Below, piece by piece: positions 54,907-64,000 of a stretch of 64,000 nucleotides of DNA. The position numbers were made by a program, and so were the translations under genes. Origin of the DNA: Devosia sp. (GTDB taxonomy: Bacteria > Pseudomonadota > Alphaproteobacteria > Rhizobiales > Devosiaceae); contig JADJPS010000017.1 of NCBI GenBank assembly GCA_016713105.1, positions 496,001 through 560,000 on the forward strand, given 5' to 3'. Each line of letters begins with the position of its first letter. Within the stretch, counting starts at the first letter, position 1. A model generated the notes under the pieces. The model worked only from the letters and a program-made list of their open reading frames with translations. It did not search any database and was not told where the DNA came from.

Positions 54907-55676
54907 GTTCGCCCGGTCAGCACCGGAGTGTGACAGCTTTGCGACAGTCAGCGACGGAGTCGCGGCGCTCCGGGTGCCCAGGGTTTCCGGCCCTCTCGCG
55001 GACACCGGAATCGGAAATTCTTGCCTCGCCGAGGCCTGAAGCGGGCCTCCCGGAAGCCCCGTCCGGCGGTCGAAAAAGCCTTGCGCGGCTCCGATCTCCC
55101 GTGGAGTCACAGCCCCTTGGTTTTGGGGGTGTGGGAGCGGGGCGCGAAAGGATTTTCCGGGACTCGGGAGTCAAGCCCCCCGCAGCGAAAAAGGCAGGTT
55201 GCTTGCCCAAACCCGGCTGTCTAGAATGATCCTGGTCGCTCGGGACAGATGGCATCAGAACCGGTGAACGTGCGGCCAGTGCAATATGAATGCAGACTCG
55301 GGACGCGCCCGTCGAGTAGAGTTTTAGGGGGCGATTGTTCTTGCCAAGCATCATGGAACTGTGGATTGGCGGCTGTAGCAGTTAGTCTTTCGCCCTTCTA
55401 GCAAGGGCGACGCCTGGAACCGCATAGGGTGGCCAGGATCAAGTAAAACAGTGAGTAGACCAACCGCGAAATCTATTCGCGGAGGAAAGAGTTTGTCCGC
55501 AAGAACGGACGGACGGGACAGGCGGAGCTGTGCCTCGCGGTGGCATGGCGGATCGAACGGAATGGGGCAACCAGGCAATGGCCATCAACGCGGCGGCGGG
55601 GCGAGCCGGACTGAACAGAAGCGGACATCTGGCAAGGAGCATGGAGCTACCGGACAGCGACAGAGAGGACTTCGTC
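54907..55676. other. Long gap before dnaA with GANTC cluster and hairpins (dnaA promoter / possible origin region)
   Basis: No convincing gene lies here. GANTC, the target of the cell-cycle methylase CcrM in alphaproteobacteria, occurs six times within 343 bases (54957, 55008, 55104, 55161, 55168, 55295), against about one expected from base composition. Two perfect hairpins follow: TCGCCCTT-CTAGC-AAGGGCGA (55390-55410) and CCGCGAA-ATCTA-TTCGCGG (55464-55482), the second running into GGAGGAAAGA, a strong ribosome-site-like stretch with no start codon suitably placed in the dnaA frame. No DnaA box better than two mismatches was seen (55360-55368 is the closest). It probably holds the dnaA promoter and leader; an origin is possible. 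Confidence 0.55.
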
Positions 55677-57119
55677 ATGAACAGCGACGGCAAGCCGGTG
55701 CCGGCCTCCGAAGTCTTTCAGCGTGTGCGGGCCCGCCTCCGGGCGGCGGTGGGTGAGGACGTGTTCAGTTCGTGGTTCGCGCGCCTCGAACTGGAGGAGC
55801 TGGTCGACGACGTGGCGCACCTGTCGGTGCCGACACGCTTCCTGTGCTCCTGGGTGCAGTCGAACTACTCGCAGAAGATCCTCGACGCCTTCCGCATCGA
55901 GGTGCCCGACCTGAGCCGCCTGCACATCACCGTGCGGATCAACGGCCAGGCTCGGCCGCGCCTGCAGCAGGCCGAGCCGGCCGCCGCACCGGGTGAGCCG
56001 GAGACGCCCGCCGCGACGCCGGTGCCGGCCAGTGCGCGATCGCCGCGTGACGCGGTGCCGCGTGGCGATGCGCTGGCGGGCGGCGCGCTCGACCCCAAGA
56101 TGACTTTCGAAACCTTCGTCAGCGGCCAGTCGAACGAGATGGCGCTGCAGGTGGCCAAGCAGGTGGCGCATGCGGCGGCCAACAACACGGTGACCTTCAA
56201 CCCGGTCTACGTCCATTCGAGCGTGGGCCTGGGCAAATCGCACCTGCTCAACGCCATCGCCTGGGCGGCCGGGGGCAACGAGCCGGGGCGGAGCGTGGTC
56301 TACCTCACCGCCGACCATTTCATGTACCATTTCATCACTGCAGTGCAGCGCCAGTCGGCGCTGGCGTTCAAGGAATGGCTGCGCCGCGTCGACCTGCTGC
56401 TGATCGACGACATGCAGTTCCTGCAGGGCAAGTCGGCCACCGAGTTCGGACATACGCTGGGCACGCTGCTCACCGGCGCCAAGCAGGTGGTGGTGGCCGG
56501 CGACGCTCCGCCGCGCGATCTGGAAATGCTCGACGAGCGGGTACGTTCGCGCCTGTCGGGCGGGCTGGTGGTGCCGATCAACGCATTCGACCTCGACCTG
56601 AGGCGAGCCATCGTGACGCGGCGGGCCGAGCAGGCCAGCCAGCGCTTCGCCGACGCCCATTTCGCCCCGGCGGTGCTCGACTATGTTGCCCGCGTCGTGG
56701 TCAGCCATGGCCGCGACCTCGATGGCGCGGTCAACCGGTTGCTGGCGGCCAACCAGCTGACCAAGGAGCCGATCACCGTCGCGATGGCCGAACGGACCCT
56801 TGCCGACCTGGTGCGGCAGCGCGACGCTCGCCGCGTGCGCATCGAGGATATCCTGAGGATCGTGTCGCGCCACCACAAGGTGCCGCGTAACGACCTGCTC
56901 AGTTCCCGCCGGTCGCGTGACGTGGTGCGACCGCGGCAGATCGCCATGTACCTCGCCAAGGTGATGACCCCGCGCTCGCTGCCCGAAATCGGGCGCCGGT
57001 TCGGCGGCCGCGACCACACCACGGTGCTGCATTCGGTGCGCAAGGGGGAGCAGATGATCAAGGACGACGGCGACCTTGCCCAGGAGATCGAACTGCTGAA
57101 GCGCATGCTGGAGGAGTAG
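55677..57119 (+). CDS. dnaA: Chromosomal replication initiator protein DnaA
   Basis: 480 residues from the ATG at 55677, chosen for GAGAGGA seven bases upstream and because domain I begins soon after (VFQRVRARLRAAVGEDVFSSW). The frame is open to 55530, and starts at 55578 or 55641 cannot be excluded. A short Pro/Ala linker is domain II. The AAA+ domain III has P-loop SSVGLGKSHLL (usual GGVGLGKTHL, so two changes), Walker B LLLIDDMQFLQG and the Arg-finger region DERVRSRLSGGL. Domain IV carries the DnaA signature RPRQIAMYLAKVMT and GGRDHTTVLHSV. It opens the replication origin. Confidence 0.96.
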   Translation: MNSDGKPVPASEVFQRVRARLRAAVGEDVFSSWFARLELEELVDDVAHLSVPTRFLCSWVQSNYSQKILDAFRIEVPDLSRLHITVRINGQARPRLQQAEPAAAPGEPETPAATPVPASARSPRDAVPRGDALAGGALDPKMTFETFVSGQSNEMALQVAKQVAHAAANNTVTFNPVYVHSSVGLGKSHLLNAIAWAAGGNEPGRSVVYLTADHFMYHFITAVQRQSALAFKEWLRRVDLLLIDDMQFLQGKSATEFGHTLGTLLTGAKQVVVAGDAPPRDLEMLDERVRSRLSGGLVVPINAFDLDLRRAIVTRRAEQASQRFADAHFAPAVLDYVARVVVSHGRDLDGAVNRLLAANQLTKEPITVAMAERTLADLVRQRDARRVRIEDILRIVSRHHKVPRNDLLSSRRSRDVVRPRQIAMYLAKVMTPRSLPEIGRRFGGRDHTTVLHSVRKGEQMIKDDGDLAQEIELLKRMLEE

Positions 57120-57141
57120 CTGCCCACCGCGCCTGGCGCGG

Positions 57142-57168
57142 TCGAACGGCTCCGGTGGAGCCTTTCGA
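57142..57168 (+). terminator. Possible dnaA terminator hairpin
   Basis: TCGAA-c-GGCTCC, a 3-base loop, GGAGCC-t-TTCGA forms an 11-bp stem with one mismatch, 22 bases after the dnaA stop. There is no long T run (TTT inside the stem), so termination may be partial. Confidence 0.5.
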
Positions 57169-57315
57169 GGCACCGCCAACCGGGAGGCGTATCGCTCCCG
57201 ACAGCTTTCCCCGCCCAGTCGGCGGGACCGATAGTACCGCCGGACGGGCGGAGCGTAAGCCGTCCAGAGTGCGTAGCGTGGCCCCTTTGGGTCGTAGTGG
57301 ATAGTTGTGTCGGAG

Positions 57316-57514
57316 TATGCACGTGGGCACACCACGGTTGTTGTTGCGTATCCGGTCGGGCCTCAAGCAGCTCGACCTCAGGGCTCGTTCGGTACCCGAG
57401 CCGCAGCCGGCCGACGAAGCCTGGCACCTGATGCTGAAGCGTCTGGATGCCCAGGAGTCGGATCGGCGGCTGGCGGCAATGGAGCGGGCGCTGAACGCCG
57501 GCGCCGAACGCTAG
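57316..57514 (+). CDS. Possible small protein between dnaA and dnaN
   Basis: 65 residues from the ATG at 57316, with GTCGGAGT just upstream; a TTG at 57305 is the alternative. Third codon positions are roughly 80 percent G or C, as in neighbouring genes, and the C-terminal half (DEAWHLMLKRLDAQ, SDRRLAAMERALNAG) looks like an amphipathic helix pair. No family is recognised. An overlapping frame on the same strand (57307-57651) runs into dnaN and is less convincing. It may be a real small gene or chance. Confidence 0.42.
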
Positions 57515-57647
57515 TTCGGGCCGCTGCGCATGTTGGGGAACGCGGGGGCTGCGACGCACCCGCGCACTTGCCTTTTGCGCCTCGAATTGCCAAGGTCGCA
57601 GCCCGGTTTTCCGGGCTCTCGCCGGTCCGCCTAGGGGTTTTGTGGTT

Positions 57648-58766
57648 ATGAAAGTCACTCTCGAGCGCAACCATCTGCTCAAGTCGCTGGGCCATGTGCA
57701 TCGCGTCGTGGAGCGCCGCAATACCTACCCCATCCTCGCCAATGTCCTGCTCAAGGCGCAGGATGGGCGGCTCGACCTGAGGGCCACCGATCTCGACATC
57801 GAGGTGACCGAGAACGTGCCGGCGATGGTGGGTACGTCCGGGACCACGACGGTGCCGGCGCATACGCTGTACGAGATTGTGCGCAAGCTCGCCGACGGCG
57901 CCGAGGTGCGGCTCGAGAACGAGGGCTCGGAACAGCTGCTGGTCAGTTCCGGCCGCTCGCGCTTCCATCTCGCGTGTCTCTCGCCCGACAGCTTCCCGGA
58001 CCTCAAGTCGGGCAGCTTCACCCACAGCTTCGAGATCGCTGCGACGACGCTGAGGGAACTGATCGAGCGGACCCAGTTCGCCATCTCCAACGAGGAGACC
58101 CGCTACTACCTGAACGGCATCTACCTGCACACGCTCGAGGTGGGCGGGGAGCCGACGCTGCGCGCCGTCGCGACGGACGGACACCGGATGGCGCGCGCCG
58201 AGGCCAACGCACCCGCCGGCGCCAAGGGCATGCCTGGCATCATTGTGCCGAAGAAGACCGTTTCGGAGGTGCAGAAACTGCTCGAGGGCGCCGAAGGCGA
58301 CGTTGCCGTGGAAGTCTCCGACACCAAGATCCGCTTCACCCTGGGCGGCGTTGTGCTGCTGTCCAAGCTGATCGAGGGCACCTTCCCCGACTACGAGCGG
58401 GTGACGCCCAAGAACAACGACAAGCAGATGAACGTCGACAAGGCGAGCTTTGCCACCGCCGTCGACCGCGTCTCGACCATTGCGTCCGATCGTGGCGGCA
58501 AGGCGGTCAAGCTGGCGATGAAGGAAGGCCAGCTCGAGCTCAGCGTCACCAACCCCGACCACGGCACCGCGAGCGAGGAACTGGCGGTGGAGTTCGAGCC
58601 GGAGAGTTTCGAGATCGGCTTCAATGCGCGATACCTGCTCGACATCATCGGTCAGATCCGGTCGGAGAACGCAGTGTTCCTGTTCAACGACGCGGGTTCG
58701 CCGACACTGGTGCGCGAGGACGGCGACGCCAAGGCGCTCTACGTGCTGATGCCGATGCGGGTCTAG
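57648..58766 (+). CDS. dnaN: DNA polymerase III beta subunit (sliding clamp)
   Basis: 372 residues. The clamp encircles DNA and gives polymerase III its processivity. The start MKVTLERNHLLKSLGHVHRVVERRNTYPIL is the standard alphaproteobacterial N-terminus, so the ATG at 57648 is preferred to the GTG two codons earlier even though the AGGGG site is better spaced to the GTG. FPDLKSGSF, FAISNEETRYYLNG, TDGHRMA and the C-terminal VLMPMRV are all typical. A palindromic element follows the stop within seven bases. Confidence 0.97.
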   Translation: MKVTLERNHLLKSLGHVHRVVERRNTYPILANVLLKAQDGRLDLRATDLDIEVTENVPAMVGTSGTTTVPAHTLYEIVRKLADGAEVRLENEGSEQLLVSSGRSRFHLACLSPDSFPDLKSGSFTHSFEIAATTLRELIERTQFAISNEETRYYLNGIYLHTLEVGGEPTLRAVATDGHRMARAEANAPAGAKGMPGIIVPKKTVSEVQKLLEGAEGDVAVEVSDTKIRFTLGGVVLLSKLIEGTFPDYERVTPKNNDKQMNVDKASFATAVDRVSTIASDRGGKAVKLAMKEGQLELSVTNPDHGTASEELAVEFEPESFEIGFNARYLLDIIGQIRSENAVFLFNDAGSPTLVREDGDAKALYVLMPMRV

Positions 58767-58772
58767 GGAGGT

Positions 58773-58812
58773 GTGAATGGTGAATGGGATTCGATCCCGA
58801 TTCACCATTCAC
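58773..58812. repeat. Palindromic element between dnaN and recF
   Basis: GTGAATGGTGAAT (58773-58785) is the exact complement of ATTCACCATTCAC (58800-58812), and inside them GGGAT-TCG-ATCCC (58786-58798) forms a further stem, giving an 18-bp arm broken by one unpaired G. The right side continues with another ATTCACC unit to 58820. The units are 7-base tandem repeats (ATTCACC). The element occupies the space where the recF ribosome site and start should be. Confidence 0.85.
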
Positions 58813-59944
58813 CATTCACCGAGTGATCCCCTCCCGCCACATCTCCCGGCTCCGGCTCAGCCACTTCCGCAACTACGCCTCGGCGGCGCTCGATCTCGAC
58901 GGGCGGCATCTGGTGCTGGTGGGACCGAACGGGGCCGGCAAGACCAACCTGCTTGAGGCAATCTCGCTGCTGGCGCCGGGACGGGGCCTGCGCGGCGTCG
59001 CCTTCGAGGAGGTGGCGGCGCAGGGCTCGGATGGACTCTGGGCGGTGGCGGTGACGGTCGAGAGCGCTGCCGGGCCGGTCGACATCGGCACGGGAGCCGG
59101 CGGCCCGGATGGTGGCCGGCGGGTCCGCATCAACGGCGCCAACGCGCGTACCGTCGAGCAGATGAGCCAGTACCTGCGCGTGCTCTGGCTGACCCCGGCG
59201 ATGGACGGGCTGTTCACCGGTCCTGCCGGCGACCGCCGACGCTTCCTCGACCGGCTGGTGACGACGCTGATCCCGGGGCATTCGGCGACCGTCTCGGACT
59301 ACGAAAAGGCGATGCGGCAGCGCAACCGGCTGCTTGAGGAAGACGGCGACAGCCATTGGCTCGATGCCATCGAAGCACAGATGGCGACCCTCGCCGCCGC
59401 CATCCACTTCGCCCGCGCCGACAGCCTGGGCGATCTCGAGGCACTGGCGGCCGAGGGTGGCACGGGGGACTTTCCTGCGGCGCGGCTGGGGCTGACGCCG
59501 CTGCTGGCCGATGACGCAGTGCCCGGATCCTCGGCCGGGCTCGAAGCGGCGCTGCGTCGGCTCTGGGCCGAGGGCCGCCGGCTCGACCGGGCCGCAGGAC
59601 GGACGCTGGTCGGTCCGCACCGGGTCGATCTCGACATCGTGCACGCCCAAAAGCAGATGCCGGCCGCGCTCGGCTCGACCGGCGAGCAGAAGGCATTGCT
59701 GATCGGCCTGGTGCTGGCGCAGGCGCGGCTGACGGCGCGGACCACCGGCATCGCGCCGTTCCTGCTGCTCGACGAGGTCGCCGCACATCTCGATCCAGGG
59801 CGACGGGCGGCGCTGTTCGGCGCCCTCGTGGCGCTGGGCACGCAGTGCTTCATGACCGGCACCGACCCGATGCTGTTCGAGGCTCTCGGGACGGAGGCAC
59901 AGCGTGTGACGGTGAAGGATGGGCGGCTGGCGAAGGAAGCGTGA
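58784..59944 (+). CDS. recF: DNA replication and repair protein RecF
   Basis: 386 residues if started at the ATG at 58784. RecF loads RecA at gaps with RecO and RecR. P-loop GPNGAGKTNLLEAISLL, then LSHFRNYASAALDL just before it; signature-like LGSTGEQKALLIGLVLAQA and Walker B PFLLLDEVAAHLD are complete. The family usually begins only a few residues before the RLxLxxFRNY motif, so the GTG at 58823 may be the true start; the 13 residues before it are encoded by the palindromic repeat. GGGAGG lies 12 bases before the ATG, which is long. The first codons are therefore uncertain, the gene is not. Confidence 0.93.
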   Translation: MGFDPDSPFTIHRVIPSRHISRLRLSHFRNYASAALDLDGRHLVLVGPNGAGKTNLLEAISLLAPGRGLRGVAFEEVAAQGSDGLWAVAVTVESAAGPVDIGTGAGGPDGGRRVRINGANARTVEQMSQYLRVLWLTPAMDGLFTGPAGDRRRFLDRLVTTLIPGHSATVSDYEKAMRQRNRLLEEDGDSHWLDAIEAQMATLAAAIHFARADSLGDLEALAAEGGTGDFPAARLGLTPLLADDAVPGSSAGLEAALRRLWAEGRRLDRAAGRTLVGPHRVDLDIVHAQKQMPAALGSTGEQKALLIGLVLAQARLTARTTGIAPFLLLDEVAAHLDPGRRAALFGALVALGTQCFMTGTDPMLFEALGTEAQRVTVKDGRLAKEA

Positions 59945-60096
59945 GGGGTGACACCGCGGCCGGGGTCGGGCAACGCTCCGCCCAGCCCCGCCAAAGCCTT
60001 GCAAAACGGGCGCGAAATCGCCATTTCTCTTCTTTATCCGAACCCCATCCGCTAGAGCATTGCGAGCGGACCTGCTGACCTGATTCGGGACCCCCC

Positions 60097-62553
<2,457 letters not shown>

Positions 62554-62566
62554 CGGGAGCGGCCAC

Positions 62567-62899
62567 ATGGATTGGGTTGTGGCCGCCATCCTCGTCGCCA
62601 TTGCCCTCGCCGTGCTGTGGTTTGTCGCTCGTGCGCTGGCAAGGCGCAGTCGCTATGCGCGGCTGATGGCGAAATATGGTGACGACCAGCTGGTCACCGC
62701 CATCCTCACCCAGACCATCTGGCAGGGGATGACGGCCGAGCAGCTGCGCGAGGCCTGGGGCGAGCCCGCTGCGATCGAGCAGAAGGTGCTCAAGACCAAG
62801 GTCAAGGAAATCTACAAGTACAAGCAGACGGCGCGGAACCGGTTTCGCGACAAGGTCACGCTGGAGGACGGCGTGGTCGTCGGCTGGGACCAGAAATAG
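62567..62899 (+). CDS. Small membrane-anchored protein of unknown function
   Basis: 110 residues. One N-terminal membrane helix (DWVVAAILVAIALAVLWFVA), then a cytoplasmic or periplasmic domain with WQGMTAEQLREAWGEPAAIEQKV and a strand-rich ending GVVVGWDQK. The GMTxEQLxxxWGxP followed by a YKY strand and a final GVV.xW is like the BamE/SmpA-type and DUF2845-like small folds, but that is a pattern match by eye. It follows gyrB by 13 bases and may be cotranscribed with it. Confidence 0.75.
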   Translation: MDWVVAAILVAIALAVLWFVARALARRSRYARLMAKYGDDQLVTAILTQTIWQGMTAEQLREAWGEPAAIEQKVLKTKVKEIYKYKQTARNRFRDKVTLEDGVVVGWDQK

Positions 62900-62981
62900 C
62901 CGCCGGCAGCGCGTCGCTTGACACCGATCAAGCCGGGGCCCGTCGCCTGTGGCATCGGTCGATCTGAAGCGGGAGTGATCG

Positions 62982-63386
62982 ATGCAGACCTACAGGGTGA
63001 CGGCGGAGCGGGTCGGGCCCCATGGCGGGCTGGCCCGGACCAAGCAGGCCGCCCTCGAGATCGACACCGATCCGGCCGGGCGCGAGGACCTGTTCAACCC
63101 CACCGAACTGCTGCTGGCAGCGTTGGCGGGCTGCATCATGAAGGGGATCGAGCGGGTGTCGCCGATGATCTCGTTCGCACTCAGGGGTGTCGAAGTCAGC
63201 CTCTCCGCCACGCGCCAGGATGCGCCACCGCTCATCCTCTCGATCGACTACGAGATCGTCGTCGACACCGACGAGGACGACCGGCGGCTCAACCTGCTGC
63301 ATACCAATGTCCGCAAGTACGGCACGGTTTCCAACACGCTGGCTGCGGCCGTGACGCTCACCGGAACGTTGCGACGCAAGGAGTGA
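62982..63386 (+). CDS. OsmC family protein
   Basis: 134 residues. OsmC/Ohr proteins are thiol peroxidases or organic-hydroperoxide-resistance proteins using two Cys. Here FNPTELLLAALAGCIMKGIE gives the first Cys; the position of the second, usually a Cys in the long helix after the strands, reads NVRKYGTVSNTL and has no Cys. It is thus a one-Cys OsmC relative and may not be a classical peroxidase. It lies 82 bases after the small membrane protein. Confidence 0.88.
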   Translation: MQTYRVTAERVGPHGGLARTKQAALEIDTDPAGREDLFNPTELLLAALAGCIMKGIERVSPMISFALRGVEVSLSATRQDAPPLILSIDYEIVVDTDEDDRRLNLLHTNVRKYGTVSNTLAAAVTLTGTLRRKE

Positions 63387-63599
63387 ACCGGGCCGGCGGA
63401 GCGCGCCTGTCTCCCTGGCGCAACACCCCTTAACCAGCCTGCTTAAGGCCACATAAACCGGCCACATTTAGCTTTGATAGCGATGGGGACCGCGCTGGTG
63501 CGGGGCCCGGATTCCGGGGCTCGGCGAGCGTGACGGTCGGACTGCCCGATGGCATCCGCGTCCGGTTCCCCGCTTCGGGAAACGGCACCGGATACAGCC

Positions 63600-64000
63600 A
63601 TGCGCAAGAAGAATGCCGGGGCCCTGTTCATGGACTTCCAGATCTCGCCGGACGACCGTGTAGGGGCCACTCCCAAGAAGACGCGCGGCCGCCAGACCAG
63701 TGCAAAGCCCGCGTCGAGGAAGCCGGCGCGCGGTGCCCGCATCGAGCCGGGCTTTGCCGATACGGAAATCCATGTCGACGACGAGCACCAGTCGCGGCCG
63801 GGCCGCAAGACGCCGCAGCGCGGCAGGACCAAGAAGTCCCGCGGCCGGCGCCAGCGCGAACCCCTGACGCTGGGGCGCGTCGTCTGGAAGCTCGTCTCCT
63901 GGGCCTTCATCCTGGGGCTCTGGGGGGCGCTCGCGGCCGGGGCCGTGATCGTCTATTTCGCGGTGCAGCTGCCTTCAGCCGACAGTTGGAAGGTGCCGGA
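63600..64000 (+). CDS. Penicillin-binding protein 1A, N-terminal part (cut by window end)
   Basis: The frame from the ATG at 63600 stays open to the end of the window (133 codons). It encodes a long Lys/Arg-rich cytoplasmic tail (KKTRGRQTSAKPASRKPARG), a membrane helix (WAFILGLWGALAAGAVIVYF) and then AVQLPSADSWKVP, the entry to the periplasmic region of class A penicillin-binding proteins in Hyphomicrobiales. The transglycosylase and transpeptidase domains would lie beyond the window. Another ATG ten codons in is possible. An extended basic tail is common in this group. Confidence 0.75.
   Translation, partial: MRKKNAGALFMDFQISPDDRVGATPKKTRGRQTSAKPASRKPARGARIEPGFADTEIHVDDEHQSRPGRKTPQRGRTKKSRGRRQREPLTLGRVVWKLVSWAFILGLWGALAAGAVIVYFAVQLPSADSWKVP

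Larger units (their letters stand above)
57120..57647. other. dnaA-dnaN gap of 528 bases
   Basis: The gap holds the hairpin after dnaA, a possible 66-codon gene (57316-57514), and a second perfect hairpin AGCCCGG-TTTT-CCGGGCT (57600-57617) 30 bases before the dnaN start, which may regulate or insulate dnaN. No DnaA-box cluster was seen. Confidence 0.5.

Noticed and set aside
55360..55368. TGTGGATTG as a DnaA box
   Set aside because: Two mismatches to the reverse complement of TTATCCACA and no companion boxes nearby; not enough to call an origin.
55451..55756. 101-residue plus-strand frame upstream of and overlapping dnaA
   Set aside because: Runs out of frame into dnaA, basic and low-complexity; more likely chance in the GC-rich leader.
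63443..63910. 155-residue minus-strand frame at the window end
   Set aside because: Antisense to the start of the penicillin-binding protein 1A gene, whose tail and membrane helix are recognisable.

Overview
The window is 64 kb of GC-rich bacterial DNA, almost fully coding. The gene families and the order dut - lipoprotein - ubiB - ubiE / mutM - rpsT - dnaA - dnaN - recF - gyrB point to an alphaproteobacterium of the order Hyphomicrobiales, probably close to Devosia. That placement is inferred from gene content and protein style, not from an rRNA gene; the window contains no rRNA, tRNA, CRISPR array, insertion sequence or prophage that I can see.

Layout. (1) 34-7701, all minus strand: a secreted FecR-domain protein, a secreted protein of unknown family, an Hsp70/actin-fold ATPase, a CHASE2-GGDEF(degenerate)-EAL sensor phosphodiesterase and a secreted VWA-domain protein. 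They may form an envelope-sensing set. (2) 7887-14694, plus strand: moaE, then a tightly packed redox trio: an FAD/NAD(P) oxidoreductase with a C-terminal 2[4Fe-4S] ferredoxin domain, pyruvate:ferredoxin oxidoreductase (nifJ) and a dihydroorotate-dehydrogenase-like protein. (3) 14730-21444: a sugar-type ABC importer (binding protein, two permeases) with an M81/MlrC peptidase on the minus strand, divergent from its MalK/UgpC-type ATPase and an RpiR regulator. (4) 21535-34175, plus strand: a large MalT-like LuxR regulator, a complete peptide/nickel-type ABC importer, a hydantoinase A-like protein, two DUF917 (S-methyl-thiohydantoin desulfurase family) paralogues and an acetylxylan-esterase-family hydrolase. 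This looks like a catabolic locus for a cyclic amide or thiohydantoin-like compound.

(5) 34182-48431: a nucleoside/purine salvage locus. On the minus strand lie a cytidine-deaminase-like protein, a creatininase-family protein, an adenine deaminase, a LacI regulator, a class I glutamine-amidotransferase-like protein, an orphan RarA/MgsA C-terminal-like protein and ribokinase. Divergently, on the plus strand, lie an amidohydrolase, a nucleoside hydrolase and a BMP-type nucleoside ABC importer. Near-identical LacI-type operators occur at the divergent promoter (41354-41367) and in front of the lacI gene (37514-37534), so the locus is probably one regulon. The expected chemistry is import of nucleosides, hydrolysis to base plus ribose, deamination of bases, and phosphorylation of ribose.

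(6) 48535-53427, minus strand: a ThiF/MoeB-like protein, a DUF2259 protein, dut, a lipoprotein, ubiB and ubiE. (7) 53564-64000, plus strand: mutM, rpsT, dnaA, dnaN, recF, gyrB, two small proteins and the start of a penicillin-binding protein 1A gene cut by the window end. The 822-base gap before dnaA carries a cluster of GANTC (CcrM-type) sites and two perfect hairpins, but no clear DnaA boxes. Two palindromic repeat elements stand out: one between the adenine deaminase and creatininase genes (39475-39587), and one between dnaN and recF (58773-58812) that appears to supply the recF start codon.
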